Positions 7,071 to 13,594 of a DNA stretch of 13,594 bases are shown in pieces. Numbering within the stretch: position 1 is the stretch's first letter; each line of letters begins with the position of its first letter. This DNA is from Microbacteriaceae bacterium. Its GTDB lineage: Bacteria; Actinomycetota; Actinomycetes; Actinomycetales; Microbacteriaceae. The position numbers and the translations under genes are program-made. The notes under the pieces are model-generated. The model saw nothing but the letters and a program-made list of their open reading frames with translations, made no database searches and was not told the origin of the DNA. The stretch covers positions 1 to 13,594 of the forward strand of contig JAAZFP010000055.1 in the NCBI GenBank assembly GCA_012511645.1, in the 5' to 3' direction.

Positions 7071-8024
7071 ATGGCACGCGTGAACACGGTGCTCGGCGCC
7101 ATCGCCCCAGAACAGCTCGGCTTCGTCGCCATTCACGAGCACATCGGCTACGGCATGCCCGGGTCAGAGCTCGACACGAAGTGGTGGAAGACCCCAGAGA
7201 CGCGCTACGAAGAAACCGTGCCGAAGCTGCGGAAGTTTCACGAGTACGGTGGCGGCACCTTCGTTGACGCGACCGGCATCTGCAACGGCCGCGACATTCC
7301 CTATTACCAGTCGCTCTCAGAGAAGACGGGTGTGCACATCATTGCCGCGACCGGCTTCGTCGGTGGTGACACCGCGCTGAAGCACTTCGCTGACGCAAGC
7401 GTCGACTACCTGTATGAGCAGTTCATGCACGAAATCACGGTCGGCATCGCGGGCACCACCGCGAAGGCGGGCATCATCAAGGTCGGCGTGAGTCGCGGCT
7501 TCCGCATGCTCGACCTTGACCTGCGCATCTACCGCGCCGCTGCGCGCGCGGCCCGCGACACGGGAGTGCCGATCTTCACGCACCTCGCTGTTGACGTCGA
7601 GCCCGCGCTGACGGTCTTCGGTGAGGAGCAGCTGCCACTCGATCGCGTCATGTTTGGTCACGTCGACGATGGCGTCAGCCAGGGCAAGGTGAATGAGCAA
7701 GCGATTATCGCTGGCGGCGGCCGACTTGGCTTCGACACCTTCGGCTATGACCTCGAACTGCCAGACCCACCCTTCTGGGGCCGTCACCGTGCGGAGCGCC
7801 TCGAGCACTTCCTTGGGCACATTCGCGAGGGCAACACCAAGCAGCTGCTTGCCTCGGCCGATGCGAACTGCAGCCCGCTCGGCTGGCCGGGCGTGAAGGG
7901 TCACACCATCAACTACATCTACGAAGACATCATCCCCGATTTGAAGGCCGAGGGAGTGACGGACGACACCATCACCGAAATCTTCGTGCACAACCCAGCA
8001 GATTTTTTGAGCATGCAGCGCTAG
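7071..8024 (+). CDS. Phosphotriesterase-family metal hydrolase, intact active site
   Basis: This 317-residue member of the phosphotriesterase (PTE/PHP, COG1735-type) family is a TIM-barrel enzyme with a binuclear metal centre. Many members are lactonases or esterases rather than true phosphotriesterases. All six ligands are visible: H22 and H24 in AIHEHIG, K137 in AGIIKVG (the carboxylated bridging lysine), H171 in IFTHLAVD, H197 in MFGHVDDG, and D264 in LLASADANCSP. The length is typical. It follows the metal-less paralogue by two bases and precedes the flavin monooxygenase by 31 bases. Hydrolysis of a lactone or ester in the imported compound is a reasonable inference; phosphotriesterase activity is less likely as the natural role. 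Confidence 0.93.
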   Translation: MARVNTVLGAIAPEQLGFVAIHEHIGYGMPGSELDTKWWKTPETRYEETVPKLRKFHEYGGGTFVDATGICNGRDIPYYQSLSEKTGVHIIAATGFVGGDTALKHFADASVDYLYEQFMHEITVGIAGTTAKAGIIKVGVSRGFRMLDLDLRIYRAAARAARDTGVPIFTHLAVDVEPALTVFGEEQLPLDRVMFGHVDDGVSQGKVNEQAIIAGGGRLGFDTFGYDLELPDPPFWGRHRAERLEHFLGHIREGNTKQLLASADANCSPLGWPGVKGHTINYIYEDIIPDLKAEGVTDDTITEIFVHNPADFLSMQR

Positions 8025-8055
8025 GGCGCAGCGACAATAGATACAGGAGCACCCC

Positions 8056-9171
8056 ATGGAACTCAAAGACCTCAACATTGCCATCATCGGCGCTGGCTAC
8101 GCAGGCAGCGCCACCGCCCGAGCGCTCAGCCAGCTCGGCGCCACCGTCAACGTCTACGAGCAGGCGCAGCAGATCCGCGAGGTCGGCGCCGGCATCGGCC
8201 TGCGCCCCTCATCACTCGACCAGTTCCGCAAGTGGGGCATCCTCGAAGACATCGAGCGCGTCACCTCGCCGAGTGAGGCATTTGAGGTGCTCACCGCGAC
8301 GAGCGACCCGATCGTGATGGAGGGGTGGCCCGAGAAGGAGACCTACGGTCTCACCACCCGCTTCGTGCACCGCGGCGACTTCATCGATGCCCTCGTCGGT
8401 GTGCTGCCCGAGGGCATGGTGCACACCGGTCACCAGCTCACCGAGATCGTTGACCACGGCACCCACTCGACCGCAACCTTCGCAAACGGCGTGAGCGTCG
8501 ACGCCGACCTGATCATCGGCGCCGACGGCATTCGCTCACGCGTGCGCCACCAGCTGTTCAGCGAGAAGGCGCCCGTGTTTGCGGGCGAGCACGCCTACCG
8601 CGCGGTGATCAGCGCCGACGACATTCACGGCCTGCCGTTCGACAGCAACCTGCGCATGTACATCGGCCGCGGCACCAAGGTCTACCTCTTGCCGCTGCAG
8701 CACCGAGGCCAGGTCTCGTTCGACATCACCGCGCTGAGCGCCGACCCGACACCGAACCCGGTTGCCACCAAAGCAGACATGCTGAAGACCGTCGAGGGCT
8801 TCGACGAGCGCATCGTCGCGACGACCCGCGATCTTGACATGGATCTCGTGAACATTCGCGCCGTCTATGACATCGACCCGATCGATACCTGGCACTCGGA
8901 CACTGTCGTGCTTGTCGGTGACGCGGCTCACGCGATGTGCCACCACCAGGGGCAGGGCGCGAACTCGGCCATTCTCGATGCTGGCGCGCTCGCCGATATT
9001 CTCGCTGCATCGAACTCGGTGACCGAGGCGCTCGAGCAGTACCAGGCCACCCGCAAGCCGGTGACCGACGAACTGCAGCGGCTGTCACGTCAGGGCTGGA
9101 CCGACGACGAAATCAACACGGTCTTCCCCGGACAAAAGCCCGGCGAAATCGCATCGACGGTCGAGGCGTAG
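8056..9171 (+). CDS. FAD-dependent monooxygenase (salicylate hydroxylase-like)
   Basis: This 371-residue group A flavoprotein monooxygenase is of the UbiH/salicylate or 6-hydroxynicotinate hydroxylase type, using NAD(P)H and O2 to hydroxylate, usually on an aromatic ring. The FAD-binding motif GAGYAG (12-17) is followed by E35 at the end of the second strand (VNVYEQ). The DG motif is IIGADGIRSR (D157-G158), and the GD motif VVLVGDAAHA (G288-D289) leads to GQGANSAILDAGALA. The usual proline after AHxM is replaced: the segment reads AMCHHQGQG. AGGAG (8045-8049) is six bases before the ATG. Its place between two types of hydrolase suggests that the substrate contains an oxidisable, perhaps aromatic, core. 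Family is secure, substrate unknown. Confidence 0.92.
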   Translation: MELKDLNIAIIGAGYAGSATARALSQLGATVNVYEQAQQIREVGAGIGLRPSSLDQFRKWGILEDIERVTSPSEAFEVLTATSDPIVMEGWPEKETYGLTTRFVHRGDFIDALVGVLPEGMVHTGHQLTEIVDHGTHSTATFANGVSVDADLIIGADGIRSRVRHQLFSEKAPVFAGEHAYRAVISADDIHGLPFDSNLRMYIGRGTKVYLLPLQHRGQVSFDITALSADPTPNPVATKADMLKTVEGFDERIVATTRDLDMDLVNIRAVYDIDPIDTWHSDTVVLVGDAAHAMCHHQGQGANSAILDAGALADILAASNSVTEALEQYQATRKPVTDELQRLSRQGWTDDEINTVFPGQKPGEIASTVEA

Positions 9172-9173
9172 CC

Positions 9174-10088
9174 ATGGCGCTGCACCCCACCGTTGCCGGG
9201 TTTCTCGCAACCCTGCCGCACCACGAGCACGGCCCCGTCGACCCGCACGCGCTGCGGGTCGAAGAGGCGGGGCAGGTGACGCCGCTCGAGGATCGTCTCC
9301 CTGTGCACTCGGTCGAGGATCGCGACGCGAACGGTGTACCTGTGCGCGTCATCACCCCCGCCGGGGCCGATCAGGTCGGCATCATCGTGTACTTTCACGG
9401 CGGTGCGTTCCTTCGCGGCAGCCTCGAGACGCACGACCACATTGCCCGGGAGCTCGCGAACGCCACCGGCATGCGCGTCGTGTTGGTCGACTACCGGCTC
9501 GCACCCGAGCACGCGTTTCCCGCGGCGCTCGACGACTGCGCGACCGTCGTGCGCTGGGCTGTGTCGCCCGAGGCCGGGCTTGCGTGGGATGGCACGACCC
9601 TTGCACTCGCCGGCGACTCGTCGGGTGGCAACTTTGTCGCGGTGACCGCCGCTGACCTGCTCGACGCGGGCTTCAATCAGGTCACCCATCAGGTGCTGCT
9701 CTACCCCTCGGTCGACCTCGACTTCGACGAGACCCGGTATGCCTCGCTGCGCGAAAACGCGGTCGGCTATGGCCTCGAAACTGCGGGGCTGAAGTATCAC
9801 AACGCCTTCTACCTCGACGGCGGCGCCGACCCCGCTGACCCGCGCGTCTCGCCGATCAAGCGCGACGACCTCGCGGGTCTGCCGCAGGCGCTCGTGGTGA
9901 CCGCCGAATACGATCCGCTGCGCGACGAGGGCGAGGCCTACGCCGAACGCTTGCGCGCCGCAGGCGTTCCCGCGATCACCCGCCGGTGGGAGGGCGCGCA
10001 GCACGGCTTCGTGCAGTTCTTCGGCTGGGTGCCCGAGTTCCACCCCGTCTACGACGAGGTTGCCCAGTTCCTGCGGGGCGGCAAGTGA
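9174..10088 (+). CDS. Alpha/beta hydrolase, HSL/GDXG esterase family
   Basis: This 304-residue carboxylester hydrolase is of the hormone-sensitive-lipase-like (GDXG) family. The oxyanion-hole motif is HGGA (75-78, in IVYFHGGAFLRGS), the family block DYRLAPEHAFPAALDD lies at 106-121, and the nucleophile is S149 in GDSSGG. The acid is probably D247 in AEYDPLRDEG and the base H277 in GAQHGFVQFF, so the triad looks complete. The start is ATG 9174, two bases after the monooxygenase stop, with GAGG at 9163-9166 as ribosome site; upstream in-frame codons lie within the monooxygenase gene. The next gene overlaps its stop codon. No signal peptide is seen, so it should be cytoplasmic, acting on an imported ester or a pathway intermediate. 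Confidence 0.93.
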   Translation: MALHPTVAGFLATLPHHEHGPVDPHALRVEEAGQVTPLEDRLPVHSVEDRDANGVPVRVITPAGADQVGIIVYFHGGAFLRGSLETHDHIARELANATGMRVVLVDYRLAPEHAFPAALDDCATVVRWAVSPEAGLAWDGTTLALAGDSSGGNFVAVTAADLLDAGFNQVTHQVLLYPSVDLDFDETRYASLRENAVGYGLETAGLKYHNAFYLDGGADPADPRVSPIKRDDLAGLPQALVVTAEYDPLRDEGEAYAERLRAAGVPAITRRWEGAQHGFVQFFGWVPEFHPVYDEVAQFLRGGK

Positions 10089-11044
10089 CTGACTCTGCCG
10101 CTTCCGCCAGCATCGAGACCACCAGCGGCGCCGTGATCACCCCGATCGCGGCGCCCTGGCGGCGGTTTCACCTCTACAGCTTCTATATCGACGCGCCAGA
10201 GCCCGCGATCATCGATACGGGCGTGACCGAGTCAGCCGCCGAGGTGCCGGCGGCGCTCGCCGCAATCGGCAAGCGCATCGAAGATGTGCGCTGGATCCTG
10301 CTGACCCACGGCCACATCGATCACATCGGCGGCGCCCACGCGCTGTGGGAGGCCACCGGTCGCCGCGCAAAGGTCGTTATCGCGGGCGCCGACGCCGAGT
10401 TTCTGCAGTCGCGTCAGGCTCACGTTGATGAGTATGTGAACGCTCGGGGCGCCTACATCGGCGACCCCGATGGTGCCGCACATGTCGCCGAATCGGGGCT
10501 CGCCGCCATTTCTGGCGAGCTGCAGCCCGATGTGACGGTCGCAGACGGCGACACGATCGATTTGGGCGGCGGCATCTCGGTGCGCGTCGTCGCGATTCCG
10601 GGGCACACGCCCGGGTCGGTCGCCTATCTGCTCGACGGCCACGTCTTCGTCGGCGATGCCGTGCAGGTGCACGGGGCGGCCAACGGGTTTCCCGGTTTCG
10701 TTGACCCCGATGGGTACCGCGACAGTCTCGTGCGCTTGCGCGACGAGGTGCGCCCCACGCACCTCTACCTCGGCCACCCCTATCGCAACCGCGACGGTGC
10801 GCCCTACGGCGTCGTGCTCGACGAGGCGCAGGCCCGCGAAGCGCTCGAGCAGTCGATCGACCTCGAGGCGCGCGTGCGCGAGGCTGCCTCGCAGCACCCA
10901 CCCGTCGACACCGACTCACCCCACTCGCCGTTCGCCGACGCCGCAGCAGCGCTCGGCTACACCGGCGACCCCACCCTCGAGCCGTCCCCGTTCTTCACGA
11001 CGATGCACGGCTACCGCATGCTTCAGCAAGGAGTACCGCAATGA
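10085..11044 (+). CDS. MBL-fold metallo-hydrolase
   Basis: This is a 319-residue metallo-beta-lactamase-fold hydrolase. The complete binuclear metal set is visible: H75, H77, D79 and H80 in LLTHGHIDHIGGA, H174 in IPGHTPGSVAYL, D191 in VFVGDAV, and H231 in LYLGHPYR. Beyond about residue 235 lies a C-terminal extension of some 85 residues that I do not recognise. The start is GTG 10085, overlapping the preceding TGA as GTGA; GGGG at 10075-10078 may serve as ribosome site, and earlier in-frame codons fall inside the esterase gene. Proteins with this fold hydrolyse lactones, thioesters, beta-lactams and other bonds, so the reaction is open. Lactonase or thioesterase would suit the neighbours. Translation is likely coupled to the genes on both sides. 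Confidence 0.9.
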   Translation: MTDSAASASIETTSGAVITPIAAPWRRFHLYSFYIDAPEPAIIDTGVTESAAEVPAALAAIGKRIEDVRWILLTHGHIDHIGGAHALWEATGRRAKVVIAGADAEFLQSRQAHVDEYVNARGAYIGDPDGAAHVAESGLAAISGELQPDVTVADGDTIDLGGGISVRVVAIPGHTPGSVAYLLDGHVFVGDAVQVHGAANGFPGFVDPDGYRDSLVRLRDEVRPTHLYLGHPYRNRDGAPYGVVLDEAQAREALEQSIDLEARVREAASQHPPVDTDSPHSPFADAAAALGYTGDPTLEPSPFFTTMHGYRMLQQGVPQ

Positions 11045-12771
11045 CCCAGACGAATGATGTGCAGATCGGCACCCGCACGATACGCGTGACCAAAGACCTG
11101 CGCATTCCGATGCGCGACGGTGTGAACCTCGTCGCTGACGCCTATGGCGCCCCCGATGACACACCCCGCCCCGCGCTCGTCGCGCTGAGCCCCTACGGCA
11201 AGGAACTGCAGGCGCTCGCGCTGACGATGCCGCCGCAGCGCCGCCCATCGCCGATGTGGGATGGCTGCATTGAGGCCGGCGACATCGCTCGCGTCGTTGA
11301 CGAGGGCTATGTGCATGTGATTGGTGATCTGCGAGGATCGGGCGGATCCGAGGGTGAGCACATCGGCAACTACAACGCCGGCGGTGTGCCCCTCGGCGAA
11401 GACGCCTACGACTTCATCGAGTGGGTCGCGGCGCAGCCGTGGTGCGACGGCCGGGTGGGCATGATCGGCATCTCGTACTTCGGGTCGATGCAGATCTACG
11501 CCGCATCAGAGCGTCCGCCGAGCCTGAAAGCCCTCTTCATCTCGGGCGGTCACTATGACTTCTACGAGACGACCTATCACGGCGGCATCATGTGGCTGAT
11601 GCCGCGTGCTGCCCGCGAGGGCCGCGGCGGTGACTCGGGCTGGGCGTTCACCGACCGGGTGAAGTCGCGCATGCTCGAGACCCTCACCGATGATGAGCTG
11701 AAAGAGCGCGTCGCGAAGCGTCTCGCTGACCCTGACGTGGCGGCGTGGCCGAACCTCGTGCACACCCTGCACTACCCGAAGAATCACGAACCCTGGTTCG
11801 ACATCATCACGAATGAGCTCGATGGTCCCTGGTACGAAGAGCAGAACCCGATCAACCTTGCCGAGAACATCGACATTCCGGTGTGGCTGCAGATCGATCA
11901 GGGTCGAGGCTGGACGATGGACGGCACGATCGAGCTCTACAACACGCTCAAGGGGCCGAAGAAGCTCACGATCGGCCCATACCCGCCGATGCAGTCGCGC
12001 CCGTGGATCGAAGAGCACGACAAGATGTTCCGCTGGTATGACTACTGGATCAAAGGCATCGACAACGGCGTGATGGATGAACCGCCCGTTGATATTCATG
12101 TGGAGGGCACCCGCCAGTATGTGTCGGGGGAGCAGTGGCCGCCAAAGCCGGTCGAGCACCGCGAACTGTTTTTGCGCACCCGCCGCGCGCTGTCGTTTGA
12201 GCCCGAGATCTTCGGGCCCGAGACGGCCGAGCCCGATGGCTTCTACCAGGCGCCCCTCACCGTGACCGACACCGTCGAGATTCTGTCGTGGGCGACGCCC
12301 GTGCTCACCGAGCCCGCCGAAATGATCGGCGGCGGCGCGTTCCACCTCTTCGCCGAGATCGACCAGGATGACACGAACTTCATCCTGCGCCTGTGGGATG
12401 AGGCGCCCGGTGGCAAGCGCCAGCTGCTCACGACCGCCTACCTCAAGGCGTCACACCGCGAACTCGACGAGCGCTCCAGCTACGGCGACCCGTACCACCC
12501 GCACACGCGTGCGGTGCCGGTCGAGCCTGGCGCGATCGAAGAGTATGTGCTGCGCATCTACCCCTTCGGCGCAACCGTGCTGCCGGGTCACCGGATCGTG
12601 GCCGAGCTGTCGTGCAACGAGCCGATGGCCGACTCGCACAACGCGCTGCTGCCACCCGACTCGTTCCACCTGCCGGTGGGCCGCGCGGTGACGCACAAGA
12701 TCTACCGCGACGCGGTGCACCAGTCGCGACTGATTCTGCCGTTCACCAAGAAGCACTCGAGCGAGGCATAG
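11041..12771 (+). CDS. CocE/NonD-type acyl hydrolase (X-Pro dipeptidyl-peptidase S15 family)
   Basis: This is a 576-residue serine hydrolase. The N-terminal alpha/beta domain begins with the family entry RIPMRDGVNLVADAY, followed by VIGDLRGSGGSEGE (93-106) and the nucleophile S145 in GISYFGS. The segment WYDYWIKGIDNGVMDEPPV (332-350) marks the shift to the C-terminal jelly-roll domain, typical of CocE/NonD hydrolases. The likely acid is D294 in GRGWTMDG. The histidine usual in GPWxH is absent; the region reads IGPYPPMQSRPW, with H326 nearby. AAGGAG (11028-11033) precedes the ATG, which overlaps the previous stop as ATGA. There is no signal peptide. Cleavage of an acyl ester or amide is inferred; cocaine is simply the substrate of the family namesake. 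It is the last gene of the operon. Confidence 0.92.
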   Translation: MTQTNDVQIGTRTIRVTKDLRIPMRDGVNLVADAYGAPDDTPRPALVALSPYGKELQALALTMPPQRRPSPMWDGCIEAGDIARVVDEGYVHVIGDLRGSGGSEGEHIGNYNAGGVPLGEDAYDFIEWVAAQPWCDGRVGMIGISYFGSMQIYAASERPPSLKALFISGGHYDFYETTYHGGIMWLMPRAAREGRGGDSGWAFTDRVKSRMLETLTDDELKERVAKRLADPDVAAWPNLVHTLHYPKNHEPWFDIITNELDGPWYEEQNPINLAENIDIPVWLQIDQGRGWTMDGTIELYNTLKGPKKLTIGPYPPMQSRPWIEEHDKMFRWYDYWIKGIDNGVMDEPPVDIHVEGTRQYVSGEQWPPKPVEHRELFLRTRRALSFEPEIFGPETAEPDGFYQAPLTVTDTVEILSWATPVLTEPAEMIGGGAFHLFAEIDQDDTNFILRLWDEAPGGKRQLLTTAYLKASHRELDERSSYGDPYHPHTRAVPVEPGAIEEYVLRIYPFGATVLPGHRIVAELSCNEPMADSHNALLPPDSFHLPVGRAVTHKIYRDAVHQSRLILPFTKKHSSEA

Positions 12772-12837
12772 ACAATAACCTCCCGTCTTCTCTCTCGATC
12801 TCTGACCGTCAGCGGGTTACGCTCGTTTCGTATCTGT

Positions 12838-12876
12838 CGCCCGGGGCTGAGCGCAAATGACGCCCGGCCCCGAGCG
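12838..12876. repeat. Imperfect 16-bp direct repeat upstream of the toxin-antitoxin module
   Basis: Two copies (12838-12853 and 12861-12876) share 13 of 16 bases, both beginning CGCCCGG and ending GAGCG, with a 23-base period. They lie just upstream of the antitoxin promoter, a position suited to an autoregulatory operator. The high GC content makes chance similarity possible. Confidence 0.35.
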
Positions 12877-12894
12877 ATTGTCAGCCGTTCGACG

Positions 12895-12900
12895 TACACT
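12895..12900 (+). promoter_or_regulatory. Candidate -10 box of the toxin-antitoxin operon, possibly leaderless
   Basis: TACACT ends seven bases before the ATG at 12908, fitting a TANNNT box whose transcript would start at the A of ATG. No clear Shine-Dalgarno sequence precedes this ATG, and no -35 box at standard spacing is evident. Confidence 0.45.
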
Positions 12901-12907
12901 TGGGAAC

Positions 12908-13144
12908 ATGACACCGGACACCGCAACTTTGATCCGAGACGGCCTCGCGCTCGACGCCGATCAGCGCGCGGTCGTCGCTAACGCCTTGCTCGAAAGCCTG
13001 CACGACGCAGGTGACACGAGTGAGGTTGATGCGCTCTGGCGTGCCGAGGCTACCCGGCGACTGGCCGAGGTGCGCGCCGGTGCCGTCAAGGTGGTGGATG
13101 CTGACGAGCACTACGACCGGTTGCGCGCCTCACTCACCGCATGA
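12908..13144 (+). CDS. Addiction-module antitoxin, PF09720-like
   Basis: This 78-residue, helical, acidic protein resembles the short antitoxins of the putative addiction module component family (PF09720/TIGR02574). Visible traits are an N-terminal LDADQRAVVANALLESL stretch (15-31), the conserved LWRAEATRRLAEVRAG block (43-58) and the later VVDADEHYDRLRASL segment. It should bind and neutralise the toxin encoded by the next gene, which overlaps its stop codon by ATGA. ATG 12908 is chosen because it gives the normal family length and sits seven bases after TACACT; in-frame codons further up lie between the direct repeats and would add 17 unrelated residues. It probably autoregulates with its partner, although this family lacks an obvious DNA-binding fold in the sequence. 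Confidence 0.85.
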   Translation: MTPDTATLIRDGLALDADQRAVVANALLESLHDAGDTSEVDALWRAEATRRLAEVRAGAVKVVDADEHYDRLRASLTA

Positions 13145-13458
13145 CCCTGCCCCAGCGTGAGCACCCCGAAGCGGTCGCCGAATTCGATGCCGCTGTGCGC
13201 TGGTACGAAGAGCAGGAACAGGGGATCGGCCTGACGCTCATCGACCGGGCATGGCAAGTCCGAAAAGACCTCGATCACTGGCCGAACGCCGCTCCACTGT
13301 TCACAACCGCTGACGACGGCACTGTGATCCGCAGCAAAGCTGTTCGAGGGTATCCGTACCGCATCGTCTACACCGTCGAGCCAGACGCGGTCCTGATCCT
13401 CGCTTACGCGCACGAGCGCCGCGAACCTGGCTACTGGCTCCACCGACTGAATAACTGA
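13141..13458 (+). CDS. RelE/ParE-family toxin
   Basis: This 105-residue toxin is of the RelE/ParE superfamily. Matching traits are the N-terminal helix with EAVAEFDAAVRWYEEQ, the strand IRSKAVRGYPYRIVYTVE (63-80), and the C-terminal LILAYAHERREPGYWLHRL ending, where the H-x-R-R-x-P-x-YW pattern is characteristic. Such proteins either cleave mRNA at the ribosome or poison gyrase; which of these applies here cannot be judged from the sequence. It overlaps the antitoxin gene by four bases, so translation of the two is probably coupled. The full length and intact motif suggest a functional toxin. Confidence 0.88.
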   Translation: MTLPQREHPEAVAEFDAAVRWYEEQEQGIGLTLIDRAWQVRKDLDHWPNAAPLFTTADDGTVIRSKAVRGYPYRIVYTVEPDAVLILAYAHERREPGYWLHRLNN

Positions 13459-13594
13459 ACAGGTGTGAAGCTGCGGTTCTGAAACTCCTGCCAGCCCTGC
13501 ACCAATACAGAAGATCAGAGCCCACGAGGCCTCAAGCCGAAGGAACCTGTTCTACCCCTCAAAATGAGTCAACCCGTGCGCTCGTGTCGTACCC
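13459..13594. other. No gene seen; lower-GC tail with an inverted repeat
   Basis: The last 136 bases are visibly poorer in G+C than the rest and contain no reading frame I can support. GAACAGGT (13457-13464, spanning the toxin stop) is repeated inverted as ACCTGTTC (13545-13552), 80 bases apart. This could be chance, a structured RNA, or the edge of a neighbouring element outside the window. Confidence 0.3.

Noticed and set aside
6103..8024. Quorum-quenching locus based on PTE-like lactonase plus MBL fold
   Set aside because: The families include acyl-homoserine lactonases, but nothing here is specific for that substrate, and the importer, hydroxylase and esterases fit general catabolism better.
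7317..8087. Open frame of 256 codons on the minus strand
   Set aside because: Antisense to the intact phosphotriesterase-family gene and running into the monooxygenase start; no domain seen.
9090..10043. Long open frame of 317 codons on the minus strand
   Set aside because: It lies antisense to the esterase gene, which has clear catalytic motifs. The translation shows no recognisable domain, and long antisense frames are expected in high-GC DNA.
11506..12345. Open frame of 279 codons on the minus strand
   Set aside because: Antisense to the CocE-type hydrolase; no motif and no separate promoter or ribosome site seen.
12772..12837. Terminator after the long operon
   Set aside because: Only a tiny CTGA/TCAG palindrome is present; no GC-rich stem with a T-run was found.
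12842..12872. CGGGGC/GCCCCG hairpin before the antitoxin gene
   Set aside because: Six-bp stem with a 19-base loop; the direct-repeat reading of the same bases explains more of it.

Overview
The window is high-GC, tightly packed DNA with GTG starts, start-stop overlaps and two possible leaderless promoters. This fits an actinobacterium. Microbacteriaceae (Leucobacter- or Microbacterium-like) is my best guess from general style, not something a sequence search has confirmed. There are no rRNA or tRNA genes, insertion sequences or CRISPR arrays.

Layout. (1) Positions 1-1323 hold the 3' part of a YtcJ-type amidohydrolase, cut off by the window edge. (2) Converging on it is a TetR-family regulator (1447-2079, minus strand). 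(3) The divergent region 2080-2218 has a 26-bp inverted repeat abutting a perfect TTGACA -35 box, so the TetR protein very probably controls both itself and the operon to its right. (4) 2219-12771 is one long plus-strand operon of nine genes. It encodes a CUT2/ribose-type ABC importer (fused ATPase, one permease, lipoprotein binding protein), two phosphotriesterase-family proteins in tandem, an FAD aromatic-type monooxygenase, a GDXG/HSL-type esterase, an MBL-fold hydrolase and a CocE/NonD-type acyl hydrolase. (5) 12908-13458 is a small type II toxin-antitoxin module (PF09720-like antitoxin and RelE/ParE-like toxin). (6) The last 136 bases hold no gene that I can support.

How it fits together. 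The operon reads as an inducible import-and-degrade pathway. A small polar molecule is bound by the lipoprotein and imported. It is then opened by a lactonase or esterase-type metal hydrolase (PTE family, MBL fold), oxidised by the flavoprotein, and trimmed by two serine hydrolases. The substrate cannot be read from the sequence; an ester- or lactone-bearing natural product or xenobiotic is an inference.

The most notable point is that the first of the two phosphotriesterase-family proteins (6103-7068) keeps the fold's landmark segments but has lost all six metal-binding residues. The second (7071-8024) keeps all six. This is a pseudoenzyme/enzyme pair encoded back to back inside a catabolic operon, and the best candidate here for something undescribed.
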